Notes under the pieces: model-generated
Databases searched by the model: none
What the model was told of the DNA's origin: nothing
The model's input: only the letters and a program-made list of their open reading frames with translations
Shown here: piece after piece, positions 46,166 through 53,700 of the stretch
Position numbering within the stretch: position 1 is the first letter of the stretch
How the letters are laid out: every line of letters starts with the position of its first letter
Source of the DNA: Burkholderia ambifaria
GTDB lineage: Bacteria > Pseudomonadota > Gammaproteobacteria > Burkholderiales > Burkholderiaceae
NCBI RefSeq assembly: GCF_001443045.1
Contig: NZ_LKPJ01000041.1
Coordinates: 1 to 53,700, forward strand
DNA length: 53,700 nt
Direction of reading: 5' to 3'
Program-made: the position numbers and the translations under genes

Positions 46166-48226
46166 TCAGTGCACCGGTGCGGTTAGCAGAACCGCGTGCG
46201 CCGGCACGGCGACGCACCCGTCGAACGTGCGCGGCGGGGCCGCGGGCTCGGCGCTGTTCAGCAGCGCGCGCCAGGCGCCGGGCGGCAACCTGAACTCGAC
46301 CGGCTCGGCCGCGGCATTGACGAGCAGCAGGCACGAGTCGCCGTCGTCCGCGCCGGCCAGCCTGATCCCGACGCTGCGGCGCGTGCGGTCGGCCCAGTCG
46401 GGCGCGGCCATCGAGGTGCCGTCGGGCTTCAGCCATGCGAGATCCGGTGTGCCATCGACCCGTGGCGCGCCGTCGTACCAAGTCGGGTGACGCAACGCAC
46501 CGAAGCGCTTTCGCAGTGCGAGCAGCGTGCCGACGTATTCGGCCAGTGCGTGGTCTCCATGCGCCCAGTCGAGCCAGCTGGTCGCGTTATCCTGGCAATA
46601 GCCATTGTTGTTGCCGTGCTGCGTGTGACCGATCTCGTCGCCCGCGAGCAGCATCGGCGTGCCTTGGGAAAACACCAGCGTGGCCAGCAGCGCGCGTTTC
46701 AGGCGCGCGCGCAGCGTGCGGACGGTTGCGTCGTCGGTCGGCCCTTCCACGCCGCAATTCCAGCTGAAATTGTGCGCATGGCCGTCGCGGTTGCCCTCGC
46801 CGTTGGCTTCGTTATGCTTGAGGTCGTAGCTGACCAGATCCTGAAGCGTGAACCCGTCGTGCGCCGTGATGAAGTTCACGCTCGCGCCCGGCACCCGCGT
46901 CCCATATCGAAACAGGTCGCTGGAGCCCGCGAAGCGCGTCGCGAATTCGCCGAGCGACGTGTTGCCGCGCAGCCAGAAATCGCGCATCGCATCGCGATAG
47001 CAGTCGTTCCATTCGAGCCATTCGTCGGGAAAGTGGCCGAGCTGATAGCCGTCGGGCCCGAGATCCCACGGTTCGGCAATGAGCTTGACGCGCGCGAGCA
47101 CGGGATCCTGCCGGATCGCGGCGAACAGCGCGGCGTGCGTCGAGAAGTCGCGCGCGCCGCGGCCCAGCAGCGGTGCGAGGTCGAACCGGAAGCCGTCGAC
47201 GTGCATGTCCGTGACCCAGTAGCGCAGCGAATCCATGACGAGTTGAAGCACGCGGGGCTCGGACAGATCGAGGCTATTGCCGCAACCGGTCCAGTTTTCG
47301 TAAAGCGCCTGATTGTCGGGCCGGAGCCGGTAGTAAAGCGCGTTGTCGATGCCGCGCAAGCTCAGCGTCGGCCCGTGCTCGTCGGTTTCGGCGGTGTGGT
47401 TGTACACGACGTCGAGTACGACCTCGATGCCGCGTGCATGGAGCGCCTTGACCATGTCGCGGAATTCGCTGATTGGCGTGGTGCCGGCACGGCCGGACCA
47501 GTAACGCGATTCCGGCGCAAAAAATGCGATGCTCGAATAACCCCAATAGTTGGAAAGCCCGGCATGCTGGAGCCGCGACTCGTCCGCTCGGTGATGCACG
47601 GGAAGCAGGCTGACGGTCGTGATGCCGAGCGACTGCAGGTAGTCGAGCGAGGCAGCGCTCGCGACGCCGGCGTAGCTGCCGCGCATGCGCTTGGGTACGT
47701 CCGGGTGCAGTTGCGTGAACCCCTTGACGTGCATCTCGTACAGCACCGTTTCGGCGAGCGGTACGCGCGGCGGCGCGTCGCTTCCCCAGCTGTAGGGCTC
47801 GTGCACGACCCGGGCCTTGAGTGCGATGGCGCCATTGTCGAGCGGATCGGCCCGACTCGCGTCGGTGGCGCAAGCGCCGAGAAAGGCCGGCTCGCCGCGA
47901 TAGCGACCGACGACGCTGCGTGCGTACGGATCGAGCAGCACCTTGTCCGGATTGAAACGATGGCCGGCATCCGGCGCATGGGGCCCGGCGACGCGATAGC
48001 CATAGACGAGCCCGGGCTCGGCCGTCTCGAGATAGCCGTGCCAGACACCATGCGTGCGACCCGGCATCGCCATGCGCATGTGCTCCCGGCAACCTTCCGG
48101 ATCGAACAGGCACAGCTCGACCGCCTCGGCATGCGGGGCAACCAGCGCGAAGTTGACCCCGCAGCCGTCCCAGTGCGCGCCAAGCGGGTAGGGCACGCCG
48201 GGAGTCAGAATATCGGCGACTTGCAT
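46166..48226 (-). CDS. glgX: Glycogen debranching enzyme
   Basis: A 686-aa GH13_11 (isoamylase-type) enzyme with an N-terminal CBM48 (YPLGAHWDGCGVNFALVAPHA) and a catalytic barrel. The nucleophile is Asp349 (VDGFRFDLA), the acid Glu385 (LIAEPWD), and the transition-state pair lies in FITAHDGFT. It cleaves alpha-1,6 branches left as short limit-dextrin chains by GlgP. The start lies 4 bases after the glgB stop codon, so the two genes are translationally close. Confidence 0.95.
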   Translation of the reverse strand: MQVADILTPGVPYPLGAHWDGCGVNFALVAPHAEAVELCLFDPEGCREHMRMAMPGRTHGVWHGYLETAEPGLVYGYRVAGPHAPDAGHRFNPDKVLLDPYARSVVGRYRGEPAFLGACATDASRADPLDNGAIALKARVVHEPYSWGSDAPPRVPLAETVLYEMHVKGFTQLHPDVPKRMRGSYAGVASAASLDYLQSLGITTVSLLPVHHRADESRLQHAGLSNYWGYSSIAFFAPESRYWSGRAGTTPISEFRDMVKALHARGIEVVLDVVYNHTAETDEHGPTLSLRGIDNALYYRLRPDNQALYENWTGCGNSLDLSEPRVLQLVMDSLRYWVTDMHVDGFRFDLAPLLGRGARDFSTHAALFAAIRQDPVLARVKLIAEPWDLGPDGYQLGHFPDEWLEWNDCYRDAMRDFWLRGNTSLGEFATRFAGSSDLFRYGTRVPGASVNFITAHDGFTLQDLVSYDLKHNEANGEGNRDGHAHNFSWNCGVEGPTDDATVRTLRARLKRALLATLVFSQGTPMLLAGDEIGHTQHGNNNGYCQDNATSWLDWAHGDHALAEYVGTLLALRKRFGALRHPTWYDGAPRVDGTPDLAWLKPDGTSMAAPDWADRTRRSVGIRLAGADDGDSCLLLVNAAAEPVEFRLPPGAWRALLNSAEPAAPPRTFDGCVAVPAHAVLLTAPVH

Positions 48227-48230
48227 GGCG

Positions 48231-50516
48231 TCATCCTTGGAGCTTCAGCATGATCGTCGCGAGCGGCGGAACGACGAGGCTGAGCGAGCAGTCCCGTCCA
48301 TGCGACGGGATCGCCTCGGTATGGCACTCGCCGTTACCGACGCCGCTTCCGCCGTAGCGCGTGGCGTCGCTGTTGACGATCTCGCGATAGCGTCCCGGCT
48401 GCGGCACACCGATTCGGTAGGCATGTCTCGGCACGGGCGTGAAGTTGCAGATCACCAGCACGCATTCGCCGTTGGCGGCTTTCCGGACGAACGAGAACAC
48501 GGAGTTGTCGCGATCGTCGGCGGCAATCCATTCGAATCCGTGCGCGTCGAAATCGACCTCATGCAGCGCCGGCTCGTGCCGCAGCACCGCGTTCAGGTCG
48601 CGCACGAATTGCTGCACGCCGCGATGCAACGGGTACTGGAGCAAATGCCAATCGAGGCTCGCGTTCGCGTTCCACTCGGACGACTGCGCGAACTCGCCGC
48701 CCATGAACAGCAGCTTGGCGCCAGGATGACCCCACATGAAACCGTAGTACGCGCGCAGGTTCGCGAAGCGCTGCCATTCGTCGCCGGGCATCCTGGACAG
48801 GAGCGAGCCCTTGCCGTGCACGACCTCGTCGTGCGACAGCGGCAGCACGAAGTTCTCGCTGAACGCGTACAACAGGCCGAACGTGAGCTGGTCGTGGTGG
48901 TGCTTGCGATGCACCGGATCCTCACGCACGTATCGCAGCGTGTCGTTCATCCAGCCCATGTTCCACTTGTAATGGAAGCCGAGGCCACCCATTTCGAGCG
49001 GGCGCGAAACGTTCGGAAAGCTGGTCGACTCCTCAGCCATCGTCACGGCCTCGGGGCGCTCGGCACACACGATCCCGTTCATCCTGCGCAGGAATTCGAT
49101 TGCTTCGAGGTTTTCCCGCCCGCCGAGATGGTTGGGAATCCATTGATCTTGCGGACGGCTGTAGTCGCGATACAGCATCGATGCCACCGCATCGACCCGC
49201 AGTCCGTCCACGCCGAAGCGTTCGATCCAGAACAGCGCGTTGCCGATGAGATAGTTCGCGACTTCGCGGCGGCCGTAGTTGTAGATCAGCGTGTGCCAGT
49301 CATGGTGATAGCCTTCGCGCGGATCCGCGTGCTCATACAGGCACGTGCCGTCGAATCGGGCGAGGCCGTGCGAATCGGTCGGAAAATGGCCCGGTACCCA
49401 GTCCAGGAGCACACCAATGCCATGTGCGTGTGCCGTGTCGACGAGATGCCGGAAATCGTCGGGCGTGCCGAAGCGCGCGGTGGGCGCATAGAGGCCGGTC
49501 GGTTGATAGCCCCACGAACCGTCGAACGGATGCTCGTTTACCGGCATCAGTTCGATGTGGGTGAAGCCCATCTCCTTCACGTACGGAATCAACTGATTGG
49601 CCAGCTCCCGATAGCCGAGCCAGCGATCCTGCTGTTCAGGCACACGGCGCCACGAGCCGAGATGGACTTCGTAGATGCTCATCGGCGCGGCCAGCGCATT
49701 GGCACGCTCCCGTGCGGGATCGCCCGGGCGGGCAGGCGGCAGGCCATGGATGACCGATGCAGTGCCGGGACGCATCTCGGCGCGAAACGCGAACGGGTCG
49801 GACTTGAGCAGCATCTCACCGTCGCGGGTCCTGATTTCGAATTTGTACAGGTCGCCGACGGCCACATGCGGCACGAAGATTTCCCATACGCCGCATTCGC
49901 GGCGCAGCCGCATCATGTGGCGACGGCCATCCCAGTTGTTGAAATTGCCGACCACCGACACGCGGCGCGCGTTCGGCGCCCAGACGGCGAAGCGCACGCC
50001 GGCCACGTCGTCGATTTCGACCGGATGCGCGCCGAGCGTTTCGTACGGCCGATGGTGGGTGCCTTCTGCCAGCAGCCACGCGTCCAGCTCGCCGACCAGC
50101 GGCGGAAAGCGGTAGCTGTCCTCGAGATCCTGCTCGTGCGGGCCCCAGTCGACGCGAAGCCGATACGCGAACGGCCGCCGCCGGCGCGGCACCACGCCGG
50201 CGAACAGCGCCGTGCCGTCGACACGCTCGAGTCTCGCCAGATTGCGATCGCTTGCGCGGTCGACAACGCTGACCGCGACCGCGTCCGGCAGGAAGGCGCG
50301 CACGGTCACCCGACCGTCGACCAGATGCATCCCGAGCAACGCGAACGGATCGTCATGGTCGCCTGCGATCAGCCTCGCGATAGTTTCCCTTTCCAGCATT
50401 CCATCCCCCATGTGTTCCTGCATGACTTCCTTCGTCCGGGCGCCTTCCGTTGCGCAGGCAACGGTGGTGTCTTTGAGTGCGGTGAGCGGCCGCCGCCGGC
50501 CGGATGCATGGCTCAT
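48231..50516 (-). CDS. glgB: 1,4-alpha-glucan branching enzyme
   Basis: A GH13 enzyme creating alpha-1,6 branches. It has an N-terminal extra domain, a CBM48 (VRFAVWAPNARRVSVVGNFNNWDGRRH), a barrel with VDGLRVDAVASMLYRDY (nucleophile) and MAEESTSFP (acid), and SHDEVVHGKGSL. The start is unsettled. The ATG at 50516 overlaps the upstream stop codon (ATGA), suggesting coupling and 761 aa. Homology to E. coli GlgB begins near MLERETIARLIAG at 50399, which has a G-rich upstream site (722 aa). The coupled start is listed. Confidence 0.94.
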   Translation of the reverse strand: MSHASGRRRPLTALKDTTVACATEGARTKEVMQEHMGDGMLERETIARLIAGDHDDPFALLGMHLVDGRVTVRAFLPDAVAVSVVDRASDRNLARLERVDGTALFAGVVPRRRRPFAYRLRVDWGPHEQDLEDSYRFPPLVGELDAWLLAEGTHHRPYETLGAHPVEIDDVAGVRFAVWAPNARRVSVVGNFNNWDGRRHMMRLRRECGVWEIFVPHVAVGDLYKFEIRTRDGEMLLKSDPFAFRAEMRPGTASVIHGLPPARPGDPARERANALAAPMSIYEVHLGSWRRVPEQQDRWLGYRELANQLIPYVKEMGFTHIELMPVNEHPFDGSWGYQPTGLYAPTARFGTPDDFRHLVDTAHAHGIGVLLDWVPGHFPTDSHGLARFDGTCLYEHADPREGYHHDWHTLIYNYGRREVANYLIGNALFWIERFGVDGLRVDAVASMLYRDYSRPQDQWIPNHLGGRENLEAIEFLRRMNGIVCAERPEAVTMAEESTSFPNVSRPLEMGGLGFHYKWNMGWMNDTLRYVREDPVHRKHHHDQLTFGLLYAFSENFVLPLSHDEVVHGKGSLLSRMPGDEWQRFANLRAYYGFMWGHPGAKLLFMGGEFAQSSEWNANASLDWHLLQYPLHRGVQQFVRDLNAVLRHEPALHEVDFDAHGFEWIAADDRDNSVFSFVRKAANGECVLVICNFTPVPRHAYRIGVPQPGRYREIVNSDATRYGGSGVGNGECHTEAIPSHGRDCSLSLVVPPLATIMLKLQG

Positions 50517-52138
50517 GGCATGCGTGCGCCGATCCATCCGGCGTGCGGCATCAGTTCCAGGCAATTGCCGGTCAGTTCGGCACCTGACAGGCCGTGCCCC
50601 GCGACGGTTTCGGCGCGTGTTCCGTCCGGCAACGTCCAGCTTTGGCGCGTCGTGCCGAGATTGAAGGCAAGCAGGTAGCGGTCGTCGCCGAGCGTACGCT
50701 CGAACACAAGAAGCGGTTCCGGCGTCGCGATGAAGCGGATATCGCCGTCGCGCAGTGCCGGATGCCGCTTTCGCCACGCCAGGAATTCGCGAAAGAACGT
50801 CAGGACCGATGCCACGTCACGGTCCTGACGGTCCACCGCGGCGGCCAGGTGTTCCGGCGGCAGCGGCAGCCACGGCTCGACCGGCGAGAAGCCCCCGAAC
50901 GGCGCGCCGGCCTGCCACGGCATCGGCGTGCGGCAGCCGTCGCGCCCCTTGTATTCCGGCCAGAACGTGATGCCGTAAGGGTCTTGCAGGCGTTCGAACG
51001 GGATGTCGGCTTCCGTCAGTGCGAGCTCTTCGCCCTGGTAGACGCAGACGCTGCCGCGCAGCGTCGTCAGCATCGCAAGCACGATCCTGGCGAGTTGAGG
51101 CGACGTGTCGCCGTTGCCCCAGCGGGTCATGACACGCGGCACATCGTGATTGCCGGCCGACCAGCAGGCCCAGCCGAGGCCGCCGTGACTGGAGAGCTTG
51201 GTCTCCATGCGCTCGACCGTGTCCCGCACGTGTGTGGCGGTGAATTCCGGCGTCAGCAGGTTGAAGCTGTAGGCCATGTGCAGCTTGTCGCCGCCAGCCG
51301 TGTAGTGCGCCATGGTCGTGAGCGCGTCATCGTCGCCGACTTCACCGACGCTCGCGGCGCCGTATTCGTCCAGCAGGCTGCGCAGCCGCTTGAGGAACGC
51401 GAGATTTTCCGGCTGCGTCTTGTCGTAGCGATGTTGCTGCATCCCATAGGGATTTTCCGGCGGCACGATGAACGTGCCTTGCGCGGCCGCCGGCGGGTTG
51501 TCTCGCAGTTGCCGGTCGTGGAAATGGAAGTTGCACGCGTCGAAGCGAAAGCCGTCGACACCACGTTCGAGCCAGAAGCGGACGTTGTCGAGGATCTGGT
51601 TCTGGACCGCGGCACAGTGGAAATCGAGATCCGGCTGGCTCGCGAGAAAGTTGTGCAGGTAGTACTGCCGGCGGCGCGGCTCCCACTGCCACGCCGAGCC
51701 GCCGAACACGGATTGCCAGTTGTTCGGCGGTGTGCCGTCCGGGCGCGGATCGGCCCACACATACCAGTCGGCATGTGGGTTGTCGCGGCTGCTGCGGCTC
51801 GCGACGAACCACGGGTGCTGATCCGACGAGTGGCTCAGCACCTGGTCGATCATGACCTTCAGGCCGAGCGCATGCGCTTTCCCGATCAGACGGTCGAAAT
51901 CGTCGAGGGTGCCGAAGATCGGATCGACATCGCAGTAGTCCGACACGTCATAGCCGAAATCCTTCATCGGCGAGCGGAAGAACGGCGAAATCCAGATCGC
52001 ATCCACGCCGAGCGAGTGGATATAGTCGAGCTTGCCGACCAGGCCCGGCAAATCGCCCAGGCCATCGCCGTTGCTGTCGGCAAAGCTACGCGGATACACC
52101 TGATAGATGACCCCGCCGCGCCACCATTGATTGGACAT
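50513..52138 (-). CDS. GH13 alpha-glucosidase (AglA-like, family GH13_23)
   Basis: A 541-aa cytoplasmic alpha-glucosidase hydrolysing alpha-glucosides such as maltose-type oligosaccharides, sucrose or trehalulose. The catalytic nucleophile is Asp200 (GVDGFRFDACNF), the acid Glu266 (SVGEVGDDD), and AGNHDVPR holds the stabilising His-Asp. WWRGGVIYQVYPRSFADSNGDG opens the fold. The style resembles rhizobial AglA. AAGGAGAATCGCAT precedes the ATG. The stop codon overlaps the glgB start, and the PfkB kinase gene lies 23 bases upstream, so all are likely co-transcribed. No signal peptide is visible. Confidence 0.9.
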   Translation of the reverse strand: MSNQWWRGGVIYQVYPRSFADSNGDGLGDLPGLVGKLDYIHSLGVDAIWISPFFRSPMKDFGYDVSDYCDVDPIFGTLDDFDRLIGKAHALGLKVMIDQVLSHSSDQHPWFVASRSSRDNPHADWYVWADPRPDGTPPNNWQSVFGGSAWQWEPRRRQYYLHNFLASQPDLDFHCAAVQNQILDNVRFWLERGVDGFRFDACNFHFHDRQLRDNPPAAAQGTFIVPPENPYGMQQHRYDKTQPENLAFLKRLRSLLDEYGAASVGEVGDDDALTTMAHYTAGGDKLHMAYSFNLLTPEFTATHVRDTVERMETKLSSHGGLGWACWSAGNHDVPRVMTRWGNGDTSPQLARIVLAMLTTLRGSVCVYQGEELALTEADIPFERLQDPYGITFWPEYKGRDGCRTPMPWQAGAPFGGFSPVEPWLPLPPEHLAAAVDRQDRDVASVLTFFREFLAWRKRHPALRDGDIRFIATPEPLLVFERTLGDDRYLLAFNLGTTRQSWTLPDGTRAETVAGHGLSGAELTGNCLELMPHAGWIGARMP

Positions 52139-52161
52139 ATGCGATTCTCCTTGTAGTTTCG

Positions 52162-53073
52162 TCAAGCGCGAAGTTTCGCGTCGACCTCGTCGGGCGTCGG
52201 CGCATACGCGCCGTGCCGTGCGCACGTCAGCGACGCGCACGCGGCGGCGAACCGCAGATGGTCCACCGCCGGTGCATCCGGTCGTGTCAGCAGGCTCGCC
52301 ATCCAGCCGCCCATGGATGCGTCGCCACACCCCACGGTATCGGCGACGACAGTCGCGAACGCAGGCTGAAACAGGGTGCCGTCCGGCTCGAGCAACTGCA
52401 TGCCGTCGGTACCACGCGTGACGAGAATGGTGGCCTCGGGTGCCCACGCACGGAGTTGCGCGAGCGCGTCGGCTTCGTCCAGCTCCGGAAACAGCCCGCG
52501 CAAGTCCTCGTCGGACACCTTGATGTAGCGCGCGAGCCCCGTCATCTCACGCAGCGTGGCCCGATAGGCTGGCCCCTCCATCTCGTCGCGATAGTTCGGG
52601 TCGAACGAAATGCATTTGCCTGCGGCATCGGCCGCGGCGGCAACCTCCAGCAGATGCGCCGCGAGCGGTTGCCGAACGAGGCCGAGCGACCCGAAGTGGA
52701 CGATCTGTGCCGCTTCCATCCAGCCTGCCGGCAGCGTTTGGGCGTCGAACGCGAGATCGGCGCTGTTGTCGCCGACGAAAAAGTACGCCGGCGGCGATTT
52801 CGACGTCACCATGGCGAGGAGCGGCGGGCGTTCGACCTGGCGCATGAAGCGCATGTCGAGCCCGGCCTCCCTGCTCGACGAGGCGAGGGTGTCGCCGAAC
52901 AGGTCGCGGCTGACAGTGCCGGCAAAGCCGGTCGGCACACCCAGACGAGCCGCAACGCGGGACACGTTCCAGCAGGAGCCGCCCGCGGCGGCGCGCCACC
53001 GTCCGTCGCTTTCAAGGAGGAAATCGGTCAGCGCTTCGCCGAAGACGACGAGGCGGGGGAGGTTTTTCGTCAT
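52162..53073 (-). CDS. PfkB-family carbohydrate kinase (fructokinase-like)
   Basis: A 303-aa sugar kinase. The N-terminal GGSCWNVSRVAARLG and the C-terminal anion-hole motif DTVGCGDASMGGWMASLL (the GAGD motif with Cys in place of Ala) are diagnostic of the ribokinase/PfkB family. It most likely phosphorylates fructose. It stands between a sugar ABC binding-protein gene and an alpha-glucosidase gene, so it would use hexoses freed from imported or hydrolysed sugars. The start at 53073 is chosen; an in-frame start about seven codons upstream is possible. Confidence 0.88.
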   Translation of the reverse strand: MTKNLPRLVVFGEALTDFLLESDGRWRAAAGGSCWNVSRVAARLGVPTGFAGTVSRDLFGDTLASSSREAGLDMRFMRQVERPPLLAMVTSKSPPAYFFVGDNSADLAFDAQTLPAGWMEAAQIVHFGSLGLVRQPLAAHLLEVAAAADAAGKCISFDPNYRDEMEGPAYRATLREMTGLARYIKVSDEDLRGLFPELDEADALAQLRAWAPEATILVTRGTDGMQLLEPDGTLFQPAFATVVADTVGCGDASMGGWMASLLTRPDAPAVDHLRFAAACASLTCARHGAYAPTPDEVDAKLRA

Positions 53074-53208
53074 GTCGATTCCGTATGGGTACATCGGATC
53101 AGGTCCGCGCGGCTCGGCGCACCGCTTTCCTGCGTCGCCCACGAATGGGTGGTGCAGGCAGCGGACGGGCGGGCATCGGACCGGATCTCGACGCGCTCGT
53201 GTTCTCGC

Positions 53209-53700
53209 TCAGCGTGGCGAGGTCCAGCCCTTGTAGCTCTTTGCGTTGTCGCGCGTGATCAGTGCCGGCTCGATCAGGATCATCGGGTTGGCCGGCTTCT
53301 GGCCGTTCATGATTCCGTAGCCGACGTTGACGGCCTGCTGCGCCATCGCCCACGGATCCTGGCTCGACGACGCCTGCACGAGCGTGTTGGACTTCAGCGC
53401 CACCTCGATGTCCGGCGCGCCGTCGACCGACGTGATCACCACGTTCGGGCGATTCAGCTGCTTCGCCGCGAGATCGCTGCCGATCGCCTGCGGGTCGTTG
53501 ATCGTGAACACGCCGTCGAGCTTCGGAAAGCGCGTCAGGTAACCCTGCATCGTGTTCATCCCGCCTTCGCGCGAGCCCTTGCCGTCCTGGTCGCTCGACA
53601 GCAGCTTGATGCCCGGATTCTTCGCGAGCGCGGCCTTGCAGCCGTTCACGCGATCGATCACGGCCGACACCTGCGGGCCGTTCTCGATGATCACGTTCCC
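53209..53700 (-). CDS. Sugar ABC transporter substrate-binding protein, C-terminal part (truncated by window edge)
   Basis: The reading frame is open to the window end, so only the C-terminal 163 residues are visible. GVFTINDPQAIGSDLAAKQ, NRPNVVITSVDGAPDIEVALKS and QDPWAMAQQAVNVGYGIMNG are characteristic of the ribose/fructose/galactose-type periplasmic binding proteins of CUT2 ABC importers. The protein would bind a sugar in the periplasm and deliver it to a membrane complex encoded outside the window. The kinase gene lies 135 bases downstream on the same strand, consistent with fructose uptake. Confidence 0.85.
   Translation of the reverse strand, partial: GNVIIENGPQVSAVIDRVNGCKAALAKNPGIKLLSSDQDGKGSREGGMNTMQGYLTRFPKLDGVFTINDPQAIGSDLAAKQLNRPNVVITSVDGAPDIEVALKSNTLVQASSSQDPWAMAQQAVNVGYGIMNGQKPANPMILIEPALITRDNAKSYKGWTSPR

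Overview
The window reads as a chromosomal segment of a GC-rich betaproteobacterium, most likely Burkholderia (Burkholderia cepacia complex-like). The basis is the 5S rRNA sequence, the strong G/C third-position bias, and the recognisable gene families (MetR/MetE, guanidinobutyrase, CbtBA, DHA2 and MHS transporters). This is recognition from memory and not a database search.

Layout. 1-306: the last bases of a 23S rRNA, a complete 5S rRNA and the rrn terminator. 766-5273: a DHA2 drug-efflux-type MFS transporter, a 2OG-Fe(II) oxygenase, a 13-copy octamer tandem repeat and a PiT phosphate transporter. 5395-10501: a B12/cobalt and methionine neighbourhood, with a CobC-like phosphatase divergent from a cobalamin-riboswitch-controlled cbtBA cobalt-uptake pair, then metR and metE (B12-independent methionine synthase). 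10774-15511: a guanidinobutyrase plus MHS transporter operon with a divergent LysR regulator, then an Lrp/LysE export pair. 15769-19108: two tandem serine peptidases, S53 sedolisin and S10 carboxypeptidase, neither with a visible signal peptide. 19184-24523: nadE, a 15-copy hexamer repeat, an EamA exporter, a 61-aa unknown protein, a DeoR regulator and a phospholipase D-like gene broken by a frameshift inside its second HKD motif. 24686-30622: a TetR regulator, an FAD amine oxidase, an amino-acid permease and a divergent ALDH7-type dehydrogenase, which together fit D-lysine/L-pipecolate catabolism. 30775-38150: an MscS channel, two MFS transporters and an L,D-transpeptidase.

38151-39058 is a gene-free scar-like stretch with dyads. 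39059-53700 is a long minus-strand run, in transcription order: sugar-binding protein (cut by the window edge), PfkB sugar kinase, GH13 alpha-glucosidase, glgB, glgX, pgm, glgC, glgA, glgP. Short gaps and one ATGA overlap suggest one operon joining sugar import, hexose phosphorylation and alpha-glucan splitting to the full glycogen cycle. Glucose-1-P made by Pgm feeds GlgC, GlgA and GlgB; GlgX and GlgP take the polymer apart.

I found no CRISPR array, prophage, insertion sequence or tRNA gene. I cannot point to a clearly new system. The most interesting items are the leaderless acid-peptidase pair, the palindrome placed inside the promoter spacer of the cobalamin riboswitch transcript, the two simple-sequence repeats, the rhizobium-like glycogen operon, and the frameshift at an active-site motif.
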